Source of the DNA: an uncultured Bacteroides sp.
Lineage (GTDB): Bacteria > Bacteroidota > Bacteroidia > Bacteroidales > UBA932
Direction of reading: 5' to 3'
DNA: 16,228 nt
Assembly (NCBI GenBank): GCA_900546925.1
Contig: UREV01000033.1
Coordinates: 1 to 16,228 of the forward strand
Below are positions 1 through 7,886 of this stretch, in pieces (the first letter of the stretch is position 1; the number at the start of each line of letters is the position of its first letter). A program made the position numbers and the translations under genes. The notes under the pieces were generated by a model. That model was given only the letters and a program-made list of their open reading frames with translations. It made no database searches and was not told the DNA's origin.

Positions 1-89
1 GAGTCGGAACTCAGGCCGCGAATTGCGAAGCACCTGAGCGGACGAGTCCGACCTCCCGGGCGCATCCATGTCATTATCCCTGCCTCCGC
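1..89. other. left edge, no gene assigned
   Basis: This stretch lies beyond the terminator of the minus-strand operon. I see no supportable gene. Two plus-strand frames stay open from the window edge until stops at 126-128 and 145-147, inside or just after the terminator hairpin, which argues against coding. On the minus strand, ATG codons ending at 69 and 65 open frames that run off the edge, and a further ATG with GGAGG about 8 bases upstream does too. A gene start here cannot be excluded, but the predicted peptides resemble nothing I recognise and the sequence is GC-rich, which keeps frames open by chance. Confidence 0.4.
3..52. repeat. nested imperfect inverted repeat
   Basis: GTCGGA at 3-8 can pair with TCCGAC at 47-52. 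Inside it, CTCAGG at 10-15 can pair with CCTGAG at 33-38. A small CGC/GCG stem (17-19 with 25-27) is possible in the loop. The arms are separated on the right side by an 8-base internal loop. No U-tract follows on either strand, so it is not an obvious terminator. It may be a structured intergenic element or chance pairing. Confidence 0.4.
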
Positions 90-128
90 AAAAAAATTAC
101 CCGCAGCCAAGATGATGACTGCGGGTAA
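90..128 (-). terminator. intrinsic terminator of the minus-strand operon
   Basis: A perfect 10-base stem (97-106 with 119-128, arm TTACCCGCAG) encloses a 12-base loop. Read on the minus strand it is followed directly by seven T residues (the A run at 90-96). It lies about 20 bases beyond the stop codon of the Stealth gene, so it most likely ends the transcript that begins upstream of the ABC transporter gene. Confidence 0.9.
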
Positions 129-148
129 AGCTATATGTATTTTCTAAT

Positions 149-1144
149 TTACAGCTCGAATGACGACTTCTCCGGTAGGATACTGTGGAAAGCATCTTCG
201 AGAGATTTCATCACCTCGTCGTAATTCCGGATATGAACATTGTCATTGATACAAACCAACTTGTAACTCTGGTTCCGGATAGCCTTTACGGCCTGTTTCG
301 GCTTCATCATGAGCGGGAACATCTTCGTGTCTTTATAGGTGTTGTACGGCTCGAAATTCGACTCGCAAACCTGCCATGTGCGGAAAAGCTCGGGTGTCAA
401 ATCCTGCTCACTTCTGAACCTGTGCGTCGACGCCTCTTCAAGTTCCGGTCTGCATGCAGCCCAGACATGACTGAAAGTGGATTTCAGATACGGCTGTGCA
501 TTATGCGGAATCCTAAGTGTCAGGAACTTGTCATAGAACGACATCAGACGAGTCAGATTAGCCTTGCTGCCGTACTCGTCGCAGAACCACTTGTCATGAT
601 CACGCTTAAGCACCTCCTTCTTGTCAAAATGCTTATTGATCAGCCTGACATTATTGCGCAGAGTCTTGGACCACAGACTGAGACCGGTATTCATGCGGAA
701 CACCGCTATGTCATGCGGAAGACCATTCGGTGCGAAAAAACGCTCAGGACCAGTCGGCCTCGTCAGATAAAAATCATCATTGAAATAAACAAAATGCTCT
801 GAAAGCTCAGGAATCCGGTCCAGATAAAACTCTAGCACCGTCGAATTGAACGTCGGCAAATATTTCTCAGGGATATAGTCTTTGTGGCTCACCAGGTGAA
901 GCTTCGGATTCGTGACATCCAGCCAATCAGGCTTCTGTCCGCAAGTTACGAAATGAATCTTCCTGACCCACGGCGCGAACTTCTCTACACCGCGGAACCA
1001 ATACTTCAGAAATCCGTAGTCCCTGAAACGGGCTTCAGAAAACTGATTCTGGGAATTGTCGATAATCCCTTTCGCCTTTGCAAAGTCCTTTTTCCATATA
1101 GGGTCATCCATGTCGACCCACGTAACTACGAAATCTATATCCAT
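149..1144 (-). CDS. Stealth-family sugar-phosphate transferase
   Basis: This 331-residue protein has the Stealth conserved regions in order. CR1 is at the N-terminus (VVTWVDMDDP, residues 6-15). CR2 spans about 36-140, with ARFRDYGFL near 38, LPTFNST near 96-102 and HFVYFNDDF at 117-125; D123 and D124 are the likely catalytic or metal residues. A CR3-like stretch lies near 210-265 (PHNAQPY, then HRFRS). CR4 ends the protein with PEKSSFE. Stealth proteins are hexose- or HexNAc-1-phosphate transferases that build phosphodiester-linked surface polysaccharides, and they are related to the animal GlcNAc-1-phosphotransferase. No signal peptide is visible, so it is probably cytosolic or membrane-associated. 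It is the last gene of the operon, 12 bases after the desulfidase gene and just before the terminator. No other glycosyltransferases or capsule genes are in view, so donor and acceptor are unknown. No Shine-Dalgarno is seen; the start is fixed by CR1. Confidence 0.9.
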   Translation of the reverse strand: MDIDFVVTWVDMDDPIWKKDFAKAKGIIDNSQNQFSEARFRDYGFLKYWFRGVEKFAPWVRKIHFVTCGQKPDWLDVTNPKLHLVSHKDYIPEKYLPTFNSTVLEFYLDRIPELSEHFVYFNDDFYLTRPTGPERFFAPNGLPHDIAVFRMNTGLSLWSKTLRNNVRLINKHFDKKEVLKRDHDKWFCDEYGSKANLTRLMSFYDKFLTLRIPHNAQPYLKSTFSHVWAACRPELEEASTHRFRSEQDLTPELFRTWQVCESNFEPYNTYKDTKMFPLMMKPKQAVKAIRNQSYKLVCINDNVHIRNYDEVMKSLEDAFHSILPEKSSFEL

Positions 1145-1156
1145 ATCTGATTTTAA

Positions 1157-2464
1157 CTATTTGTGTACCATGATCTTCTGGATAAGGCTGTCTGCCATCT
1201 CCATACCTGTGGAACCCACGCTTCCGAGATTCTCGATGGTCTTCTCGATATCCTTGTCGATGATACCGTCAGTCTCACATGCGTGAATGCCCTGGAGAGC
1301 AAGCACTGCAGACTGTACTGAACTGGAAACGCCTGAAGCAACCTTCATAGCACAACCTACTTTCGCGCCGTCGCAGACCATACCTGTGATGTTTCCGATC
1401 ATATTCTTGATGGCCGAGCAAACCTCCTCGTAACCGCCGCCACGCAGCCAGACAAGGCCACATGAAGAGCCGGTAGAAGCCACCACGCAGCCGCAGAGTG
1501 CTGAAAGACGACCAAGATATCCCTTGATATGGATAGCGATCAAGTTGCTGAGGATGAGCGCACGAGCGAGTTTCTCGTCAGAAACGTTGTTCTTCAGTGC
1601 GTAGGCTATCACCGGCATGCTGACTGTAATTCCCTGATTGCCGCTGCCGGAATTGCTCATCGCCGGAAGAGTGCAACCCGCCATCCTCGCGTCAGATGCG
1701 GCTGCTGTCAATGCCATTGCGAATGAAAGGAAATCTTTTCCGAAAACATCTTCGCTGTTAGCCATGATAGTCTTTCCGACTTTGAGACCATATTCACCTT
1801 TCAGGCCTTCTTCTGCGAGTGCAAGATTAAGTGTCCTGTCCTCCAGGATGAACTTGATGTCCTCATAAGCTGCACTTTCCGCGAAATCGAAAATCTCCTT
1901 TACGGTAAGTCCATATTCTTTAGTGCTCTTGCCGCATTCCTGTGCGCCTGCAGCATAAGATTGTTTTCCGGAAACGTTGCCGTCCACGGATGTCTCCACG
2001 ATGTTGTCGTGCTCGTCTTCCACTACGGCATAAGCGGAATGATTACCATCTGAAACTGTGGTTTTTACATATAATTTATGACCATTGTCGGTGATGCCGA
2101 TAGTGACATTTCCTACTGCTACGAGCTCTTTGGCACGTGCTATGGTCTTGTCTTCCAAATCTTTCAATACCTCCAGACCATAGGCTGATTTTCCGCACAC
2201 TGTTCCGAGTGCAGCAGCGATTCTCAGTCCGATCATTCCGGTTCCGGGGATTCCTACGCCCATTCCGTTCTTGAGAATATTTCCGCTTACTTCGACATTG
2301 ACCTTAAAATCCACATCGGTCCTGCAGGCGTGGCCGGCTTTTTCTGCGAGCAGTTCTGTCGCTCTTGCCGCTGCCAATGCTACTGCTATCGGTTCTGTAC
2401 ATCCCAATGCCGGTTTGACCTCTTTGTGGATCAAGCCGATGATCTCAGCTTCTCTTGTTGTCAT
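1157..2464 (-). CDS. L-cysteine desulfidase / L-serine dehydratase-like [4Fe-4S] enzyme (CyuA/YhaM, UPF0597)
   Basis: This 435-residue cytosolic protein has the length and motifs of the UPF0597 (YhaM/CyuA) family. KPALGCTEPIAVALA lies near 17-31 with C22, SNSGSGNQGI at 270-279, and a C-terminal Cys-rich region with C324, C326, C335, C364 and C371. The spacing of C324, C364 and C371 (40 then 7) matches, as I recall it, the cluster-associated cysteines of the Methanocaldococcus jannaschii L-cysteine desulfidase. The likely reaction is L-cysteine to pyruvate, ammonium and sulfide through a labile [4Fe-4S] cluster; an L-serine or other amino-acid dehydratase role is the main alternative. It starts 11 bases after the amidase stop and ends 12 bases before the Stealth start, so it is co-transcribed. 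No Shine-Dalgarno precedes the start. Its place in an envelope operon is unexplained. No cysteine transporter or regulator is adjacent. Confidence 0.85.
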   Translation of the reverse strand: MTTREAEIIGLIHKEVKPALGCTEPIAVALAAARATELLAEKAGHACRTDVDFKVNVEVSGNILKNGMGVGIPGTGMIGLRIAAALGTVCGKSAYGLEVLKDLEDKTIARAKELVAVGNVTIGITDNGHKLYVKTTVSDGNHSAYAVVEDEHDNIVETSVDGNVSGKQSYAAGAQECGKSTKEYGLTVKEIFDFAESAAYEDIKFILEDRTLNLALAEEGLKGEYGLKVGKTIMANSEDVFGKDFLSFAMALTAAASDARMAGCTLPAMSNSGSGNQGITVSMPVIAYALKNNVSDEKLARALILSNLIAIHIKGYLGRLSALCGCVVASTGSSCGLVWLRGGGYEEVCSAIKNMIGNITGMVCDGAKVGCAMKVASGVSSSVQSAVLALQGIHACETDGIIDKDIEKTIENLGSVGSTGMEMADSLIQKIMVHK

Positions 2465-2475
2465 TAGTTCAGGTA

Positions 2476-5400
2476 TTACTTATTAGTGTTATTAAAGTAG
2501 TTCAGGATAACTTTCATGAGTTCTGTCCTGGCGTCATCGTCTTTTATGACTTCGATAGGGAAGCCGAGGCTCGCGCTGCGGTATCCTTTTCCGTCGAAGC
2601 ATACTCCTGCGGATATGTCGGTGTCCGTGTATCTCAGGAAGATCGATGCTGCATTGTTGGCAGGAAGAATCCCATCTGGAGTTTCCACGTTGTAAATATA
2701 GTCATTTGGCTGCTGATAAAAAGCGATTGGACAGGAAATTGCTTTAAAATCTATCTTTTTATTCTGCATAGGACTTACCTGTCCGCCTTTGCTGGCGTAA
2801 TTAGTCAGCCATTTGTAGCCGAGAATGTTCTTGGCAAATGCTTGTGCATCAGCTTGGTAGGTACTGTCTGTAGCCGTAGGATAGACTTTGTCCCAAAGGT
2901 CGGTGCCGATATTCGCTCCTGAGACGAGGACATTTCCACCGTTGGACGCAAATGCCGTAATGGCATTGACCAGACCCTTAGGGAAGACGCGGAAGCGGTC
3001 TGGCATCGTCCCGCGCCCGGCAGGCGTTGTGACCTGTTTTCCGCAGATGATGTCGGCGGTCCAGAAGTTTCTGAGATTCGTGCTGTCGGTCTCGAAGGCT
3101 TTGGCGCTCGCGGAGCAGAAACTGTAGCCGGCTTTCAGGAGGGCCTTGCCGTGGATGTACGGGTAGTCGAAGGTATTGCCCTGCATGATCCGGCCGGCCT
3201 CGTCGGTGTAAGATCCTCCGAATCCGGGATTGTCGTCATCGGTCCAAGGCATGTCGCGGCGGAATTGGTACATCTCACCGATGCGGTTTATTTCGCAGAT
3301 ATATGGCACTCCGCGGTCGAGTTTGTCGTCGAATCCGGCGTATGAAGGGGTGTCGAACCATGCCGGTGGGGCTACTCTGTCGAAGTTGTTGACCACTAAT
3401 ACTGTCTTGTTTTGTGCAGCGTCAGGTGCTATGCCCACGCTGAGTATTTCGGAAGGGAAACTCTTGCCGCCTTCGTTGTAAGCTACTATCTTATAGCTAT
3501 ATATGTGTCCTTTATGGATGGAGACTTCTGTCGAGAATCCGCCTTTTTCCTTCTTGAAATCCTTTATGATACGGCCGTTGTCGAAGCTGCCGTCGTCCAT
3601 TCTGGTGTAGAGGATGAATCCTTCAGGGGATGCAGTCTGCTCCAGTGTGTCCGGAGTCTCTTTCCAAGCTAACTTCACTTTCTGTCCTTTCAGGATGGCT
3701 GAGAATGAGTTTACCGGAAGCGGCTGTACGGCATAGTGGAATCCGTAGCGGCTGCTTAGGAATTTCAACATACCTTTATATATGGCGCGGCTCACTGTGA
3801 ATCGGAAGCTCGGGTCGAGACCGTATTTCATCTCGGCGAAGTTCTGATGTGAGAGAAGTTCCAAAAGTGTCGCAGGAACGCATGGTGTCCTGGATTCGCT
3901 GTAGGATCTGTCCGCGAGCTGACGTCTGCTCCATTCTGGCTCGAACTGTGTGCGGATGTCTTTAACTATCTGTGTCTGAATGTCGTCTGTCATGATTCTT
4001 CCGAGCATGCGGTCTTCGCCGTCAGGATATTTGCGGCTGCCGTTGCTCTTGGAAGTGTAGATGGCCAATGTTCCTATGGTCGAGTCTGCAGGCGTGGTTC
4101 CTGCGTCAGTGTGGAATGCGAATGCGAGGTCGAAAGGTATACCTTTGCCCGGTTCCTTAGGGTTTACGCGTGAACCGCCTGCCATGTGGCTTACCCACGG
4201 ACCGCGGTCTGCATAATCATTCGTATAGTCGTTGTCGTGTGCTCTGGTTATGGTGGAATCGATACCGGCCCACTGCATCCAGTACAATGCGCCTTCTGTG
4301 AAGCTTGGAAGTCCTGATGTGGTGTACTCGGAAAGTGGCATGTCATCATTTCCTCTGGCGATCTTGCCCATTCCGCCACCGATTTTCACGGCGTCGGCAG
4401 TAACTATGGAACCGCATTTATGTGAAGCGTCTTTCTGTGTTCCGTTGTCAAGAATCACACAGCCGTCTGTGCCATGGTCGAACTCAAACGTTCCGAGGTA
4501 TATCCAGGTGCCGCCTCCCATTCTCTGGTTCACGAGGAAGCTGCTTGTGCCGCCCATGTGCTTTACGGTGTAATGCGCTGATTCAGAACTGTTGGGAAGG
4601 GATTTGTATGAAATATATACGGCGTAATTTCCTCTTTCCGGTACGTCCGGAGTCCATGTAATGGTAGCATTGCCGCCAGGCTCGGATGAACTTGCGATCT
4701 GGCGTGCGGTACCATGCACGAACGGATTGTCATTGCCGGTATAGATTTCTTTATAGTCTGCGAAACCGACGCCGGCATCTTTCCAGGCGCCTGTCTCAGA
4801 GTACTTTCCAAGTCTACGGACAAGTCCTTTCCTGACATTTGAGAACGAAGGGTCGTTGTCTGTTATGATTTCATATTTCTGGGTATCGCGCTCGCGTGGA
4901 GTCATTACATACGCTCCGGCGTTTTCCAACATAGGAATGAGGAACGAAAGCACATAACTCTGTGTGTACATATCCTCGACGGTGGTATGGAGAGGGGCGC
5001 GCTGCCATTCCCATCTGCGGGTTGATGCCTCATAATATCTTCCATGACTCTGCCAGAGTGCTATATATCTGTCAGTCAGTCCTTTGTCGAAAACTATCCT
5101 GTCCTCCTTACGGATCATTGCCGGTCTCTCTGACGCCTTCGGGTCGCGGATTCTGTATTTGTGCTCGGACGGTCTTCCGTCATTGCGCGGTCCCGGAACT
5201 ACCAGATTTCCGATAAGCACCCTGTCGCAGTAGATGTTACCTATCTTATATTTGGCGAACTCCTCCGGGGTGATCTCGTGGAGAGTATGCTTGAACCATT
5301 CAACATCTTCATGTGTCCAAGGGATATCGCCAAGGCTTCCTGAGAAGTAAAAATCTATGAAATTGCCGCGCTTCATGACTGAAGTCAGTCTGATGCCGGC

Positions 5401-5544
5401 CTTTACAGTGGTTCTTTCCTGGACAAGTGTTCCGAGAGAGTCACACTTGCTTTTATAAGAAGACAACAACGAACTCTGCCCACTCATCGGGATAGCGAGA
5501 GATGCAGCCGCGACAGATATTGTCAGGAATTTTTTCAGATTCAT
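2476..5544 (-). CDS. secreted N-acetylmuramoyl-L-alanine amidase-like protein with inserted golvesin-like domain ('xanthan lyase'-type)
   Basis: This 1022-residue protein begins with a signal peptide (about 1-22, likely cleavage before Q23). An Amidase_3-like zinc hydrolase fold appears split in two. The first half holds SHGRYYE with H167, then E190 and VMTPRERD at 213-220. The second half holds FAFHTDAG with H478 and the PATLLELLSHQNF segment with E562. These four match the His, Glu, His and Glu expected in this family. Between the halves, about 275-390, lies a golvesin C-terminal-like beta-sandwich (HYTVKHMGG, GGGTWIYLGTF, VTADAVKIG). A fibronectin type III-like domain follows at about 608-706, and then an uncharacterised alpha/beta C-terminal region at about 712-1020. 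Proteins of this layout in Bacteroides are often called xanthan lyase, a label I would not trust. It most likely cuts peptidoglycan or another envelope polymer in the periplasm or outside. The start overlaps the VanZ stop by 4 bases (ATGA), suggesting translational coupling. Confidence 0.85.
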   Translation of the reverse strand: MNLKKFLTISVAAASLAIPMSGQSSLLSSYKSKCDSLGTLVQERTTVKAGIRLTSVMKRGNFIDFYFSGSLGDIPWTHEDVEWFKHTLHEITPEEFAKYKIGNIYCDRVLIGNLVVPGPRNDGRPSEHKYRIRDPKASERPAMIRKEDRIVFDKGLTDRYIALWQSHGRYYEASTRRWEWQRAPLHTTVEDMYTQSYVLSFLIPMLENAGAYVMTPRERDTQKYEIITDNDPSFSNVRKGLVRRLGKYSETGAWKDAGVGFADYKEIYTGNDNPFVHGTARQIASSSEPGGNATITWTPDVPERGNYAVYISYKSLPNSSESAHYTVKHMGGTSSFLVNQRMGGGTWIYLGTFEFDHGTDGCVILDNGTQKDASHKCGSIVTADAVKIGGGMGKIARGNDDMPLSEYTTSGLPSFTEGALYWMQWAGIDSTITRAHDNDYTNDYADRGPWVSHMAGGSRVNPKEPGKGIPFDLAFAFHTDAGTTPADSTIGTLAIYTSKSNGSRKYPDGEDRMLGRIMTDDIQTQIVKDIRTQFEPEWSRRQLADRSYSESRTPCVPATLLELLSHQNFAEMKYGLDPSFRFTVSRAIYKGMLKFLSSRYGFHYAVQPLPVNSFSAILKGQKVKLAWKETPDTLEQTASPEGFILYTRMDDGSFDNGRIIKDFKKEKGGFSTEVSIHKGHIYSYKIVAYNEGGKSFPSEILSVGIAPDAAQNKTVLVVNNFDRVAPPAWFDTPSYAGFDDKLDRGVPYICEINRIGEMYQFRRDMPWTDDDNPGFGGSYTDEAGRIMQGNTFDYPYIHGKALLKAGYSFCSASAKAFETDSTNLRNFWTADIICGKQVTTPAGRGTMPDRFRVFPKGLVNAITAFASNGGNVLVSGANIGTDLWDKVYPTATDSTYQADAQAFAKNILGYKWLTNYASKGGQVSPMQNKKIDFKAISCPIAFYQQPNDYIYNVETPDGILPANNAASIFLRYTDTDISAGVCFDGKGYRSASLGFPIEVIKDDDARTELMKVILNYFNNTNK

Positions 5545-5984
5545 TTTCCGGAACGTCTTATAGTGTCGATAATTATGATGATGATCGAGCTGAGCGCCAT
5601 GCCTAAAGCGTCTGCCCTGAAATCATTTATGTCACAACTTCTGTAATCGGTAAGCCCCTGTCCTATTTCGGTGAGAATCCCGAGGATGCAGCCGGCTATG
5701 TAGATGCCGATTATCTGGAATACGGAAACCCATCTTCCCTTTGTCTTGTGCACGAAAGTCGCGTAAACCAAGATTGGGAATGGGAAGAACATGCAGAAAT
5801 GTACGATTTTGTCTGTAGGAATGCCGAAGAAATCAGTGCTTACTTCAGGCAGACTGTCGAATTGTCCGAAACAGAGGAACGCCAACGCGCCGAGATAGAA
5901 TACCATCAATACCGGTGCGACTATGGTCTGAAGCCAAGACTTGGACTTGCGGACTTCTATTCCTTTTGCGAAGCGATTCTTCAT
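5541..5984 (-). CDS. VanZ-like membrane protein
   Basis: This 147-residue protein has four hydrophobic segments at about 20-40, 59-77, 86-105 and 124-140. VanZ-family landmarks are present: DKIVHF at 58-63, E106 and Q109 in LTEIGQG, a DIND segment at 118-121, and G128 in the last membrane segment. VanZ proteins are small inner-membrane proteins. The founding member gives low-level teicoplanin resistance, but most chromosomal homologues, including those in Bacteroidota, have no known activity and should not be read as resistance genes. It sits between an ABC exporter and a secreted amidase, which fits a role in the cell envelope. Its start has a strong AGGAGG site that overlaps the stop codon of the ABC gene, and its stop overlaps the amidase start. 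Confidence 0.85.
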   Translation of the reverse strand: MKNRFAKGIEVRKSKSWLQTIVAPVLMVFYLGALAFLCFGQFDSLPEVSTDFFGIPTDKIVHFCMFFPFPILVYATFVHKTKGRWVSVFQIIGIYIAGCILGILTEIGQGLTDYRSCDINDFRADALGMALSSIIIIIIDTIRRSGK

Positions 5985-5991
5985 ATTAAGT

Positions 5992-5997
5992 CCTCCT
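5992..5997 (-). promoter_or_regulatory. strong Shine-Dalgarno site for the VanZ-like gene
   Basis: Read on the minus strand, AGGAGG lies 7 bases before the ATG at 5984. Its first A is also the last base read of the ABC-transporter stop codon region (TAAGGAGG), so termination and initiation are tightly linked. Perfect Shine-Dalgarno sites are uncommon in this phylum, and the site fixes the start. Confidence 0.85.
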
Positions 5998-7832
5998 TAA
6001 AGACTCTGCATATCAGTAAGTTTCTTATAATAACCATTCAATGCGAGCAGTTCTTCATGCTTGCCGCGCTCTACGATATGGCCTTCATGCATGACGATAA
6101 TCTCGTCTGAATTCTTGATAGTGGAGAGCCTGTGTGCGATCGCGATAGTGGTTCTCGTGGACATGAGTCTGTCGAGCGCCTCCTGCACAAGTTTCTCTGA
6201 CTCAGTGTCCAGGGATGCTGTAGCCTCATCCAGAATAAGAATCGGAGGGTTCTTCAGAATGGCCCTCGCGATACTTAGTCGCTGTCTCTGTCCACCGGAA
6301 AGTCTCATTCCGCGGTCACCGATGTTAGTATTGTAACCATCTTCTTTTTCCATGATGAAATCATGCGCGTTGGCTATCTTCGCAGCTGCAATCACCTGTT
6401 CCATAGTCGCGCCTTCCACGCCGAACGCGATGTTGTTGAAAATGGTGTCGTTGAAAAGAATCGGCTCCTGGTTCACATTTCCCATAAGGCTTCTGAGACT
6501 GTGGATCTTCATGTCGCGGATATCCGTACCGTCGATTTTTATCGAGCCGCCGGTGACGTCGTAAAACCTTGGTATCAAGTCTACTAACGTAGATTTGCCG
6601 GCACCGGATTCTCCCACGATAGCCACTGTCGTACCTTTCTTCACAGTGAGATTTATATCGTCGAGAATCTTGCGGTCCTCGTCGTAAGAGAATGACACAT
6701 TCGAGAAGGTTATTTCATCATTGAACCCAGTCACATCGGAAGCATTAGGAGCCTCCTTGATCGAACTCTCGGTCTCGAGGATCTTATTCACGCGCTCCAT
6801 GGAAGCCATACCCTTCGGAATATTGTATCCGGCCTTCGCGAAATCTTTCAACGGATTTATGACGCTATACAGGATGACCATGTAGAAAATGAAGGTCGGT
6901 GCGTCGAACCACGCTTTCTCGCTGAGGATGATGGCTCCTCCGAATCCGAGCACAATCGCGATGAGGACGGTGCCGAGGAATTCGCTCATAGGATGGGCCA
7001 ATGCCTGCCTGGTGGCGACTCTTCCCGTTTTCTTCTTCACGGCCTCAGTGACGTTGTTGAATCTCGTCTGCATCTTGTCCTCTGCCACGAACGCCTTGAT
7101 CACACGGAGTCCGCCCAAAGTCTCTTCGAGCTGGGACATGGTGTCGCTCCAAAGTGCCTGAGCCTGAAGTGATTTCTTCTTCAATGTCCTTCCGAGTGCA
7201 CTCATGAGCCAGATCAGCAACGGGGCTACTACGATGGTGAATACCGTGAGCTGCCAGCTGGTGATGATCAATGTTCCCATGTAGAAGATAATCAGGATAG
7301 GATTCTTCAGAAGCATATCGAGGGTGCTCATTATGGAACTCTCCACTTCATTTATATCACCACTCATCCTGGCTATGATGTCTCCCTTTCGTTCCTGCGA
7401 GAAGAAACCCAGAGGAAGGGTAAGAATCTTGTTGTACAACTCGCGTCTCATATCTCTCACCACGCTGGTCCTGATAGGAATCATGATGGCGGATGAACCG
7501 AAGTAACATGCTGTCTTCATGAGAGTTGTGATACTGAGCCACAAACAGAGAAGGAAAAGTGTCATGGCCGCTCCCTTGTCCTGAATCAGGACGGTGACTC
7601 CGTAATATGCGTTGTTTATGACGATATCCTTGAAGCCCATGTCGGCAGAATCCCATGGTATAAAAGAATACACCGTATTGCTCATCTTGAACAATATCTG
7701 GAGGATAGGAATGATCAGTGAAAAAGAAAAGATGTTGAGCACTGCGGAGAGCATATTGAGTACAATGGAGCCTCCGAGGTAGCCCCTATATGGTTTAACG
7801 TACTTGACAAGTACCTGCCAAAATTCTTTCAT
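5997..7832 (-). CDS. ABC transporter, MsbA-type fused permease/ATPase
   Basis: This 611-residue half-transporter works as a homodimer in the inner membrane. The N-terminal type I exporter domain (about 1-345) has hydrophobic segments near 19-45, 88-110, 170-210 and 285-325, and a typical coupling region (GFFSQERKGDIIARMSGDI, 142-160). The ATPase domain (about 372-611) is intact: Walker A GESGAGKST at 407-415, Q-loop Q455, signature LSGGQ at 511-515, Walker B ILILDEA at 531-537 with catalytic E536, and the switch H567. MsbA-type proteins flip lipid A or other lipids and hydrophobic compounds. Bacteroidota carry several paralogues, so the substrate here is uncertain and a drug exporter is possible. 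It is the first gene of the five-gene operon, 22 to 30 bases downstream of a TATCTTTG promoter box. No Shine-Dalgarno is visible before its start. Confidence 0.92.
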   Translation of the reverse strand: MKEFWQVLVKYVKPYRGYLGGSIVLNMLSAVLNIFSFSLIIPILQILFKMSNTVYSFIPWDSADMGFKDIVINNAYYGVTVLIQDKGAAMTLFLLCLWLSITTLMKTACYFGSSAIMIPIRTSVVRDMRRELYNKILTLPLGFFSQERKGDIIARMSGDINEVESSIMSTLDMLLKNPILIIFYMGTLIITSWQLTVFTIVVAPLLIWLMSALGRTLKKKSLQAQALWSDTMSQLEETLGGLRVIKAFVAEDKMQTRFNNVTEAVKKKTGRVATRQALAHPMSEFLGTVLIAIVLGFGGAIILSEKAWFDAPTFIFYMVILYSVINPLKDFAKAGYNIPKGMASMERVNKILETESSIKEAPNASDVTGFNDEITFSNVSFSYDEDRKILDDINLTVKKGTTVAIVGESGAGKSTLVDLIPRFYDVTGGSIKIDGTDIRDMKIHSLRSLMGNVNQEPILFNDTIFNNIAFGVEGATMEQVIAAAKIANAHDFIMEKEDGYNTNIGDRGMRLSGGQRQRLSIARAILKNPPILILDEATASLDTESEKLVQEALDRLMSTRTTIAIAHRLSTIKNSDEIIVMHEGHIVERGKHEELLALNGYYKKLTDMQSL

Positions 7833-7860
7833 CTATATGTTTTTATTTATGTTCAGCCTG

Positions 7861-7868
7861 CAAAGATA
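7861..7868 (-). promoter_or_regulatory. -7 promoter box for the ABC-transporter operon
   Basis: The minus strand reads TATCTTTG, a perfect match to the Bacteroidota -7 consensus TAnnTTTG, followed by GCAGG as in many such promoters. It lies 28 bases before the ABC gene start and after the M28 stop codon. I do not see a clear TTTG -33 element upstream; the upstream DNA is AT-rich. It would let the five downstream genes be transcribed without the M28 gene. Confidence 0.7.
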
Positions 7869-7886
7869 GTGAAAATAGTATATAAT

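Noticed and set aside
3..52. Hammerhead ribozyme at the left edge
   Set aside because: CTGAGCGGACGAG loosely resembles part of the conserved core, but the required CUGANGA and GAAA core elements and three-stem arrangement are not present.
185..802. 205-residue plus-strand frame inside the Stealth gene
   Set aside because: It lies antisense to a clear Stealth protein with all four conserved regions; no domain, start signal or context supports it.
5541..5984. VanZ-like gene as a glycopeptide resistance determinant
   Set aside because: No vanA/H/X/R/S-type genes are present, and chromosomal VanZ-like proteins are widespread with unknown roles.
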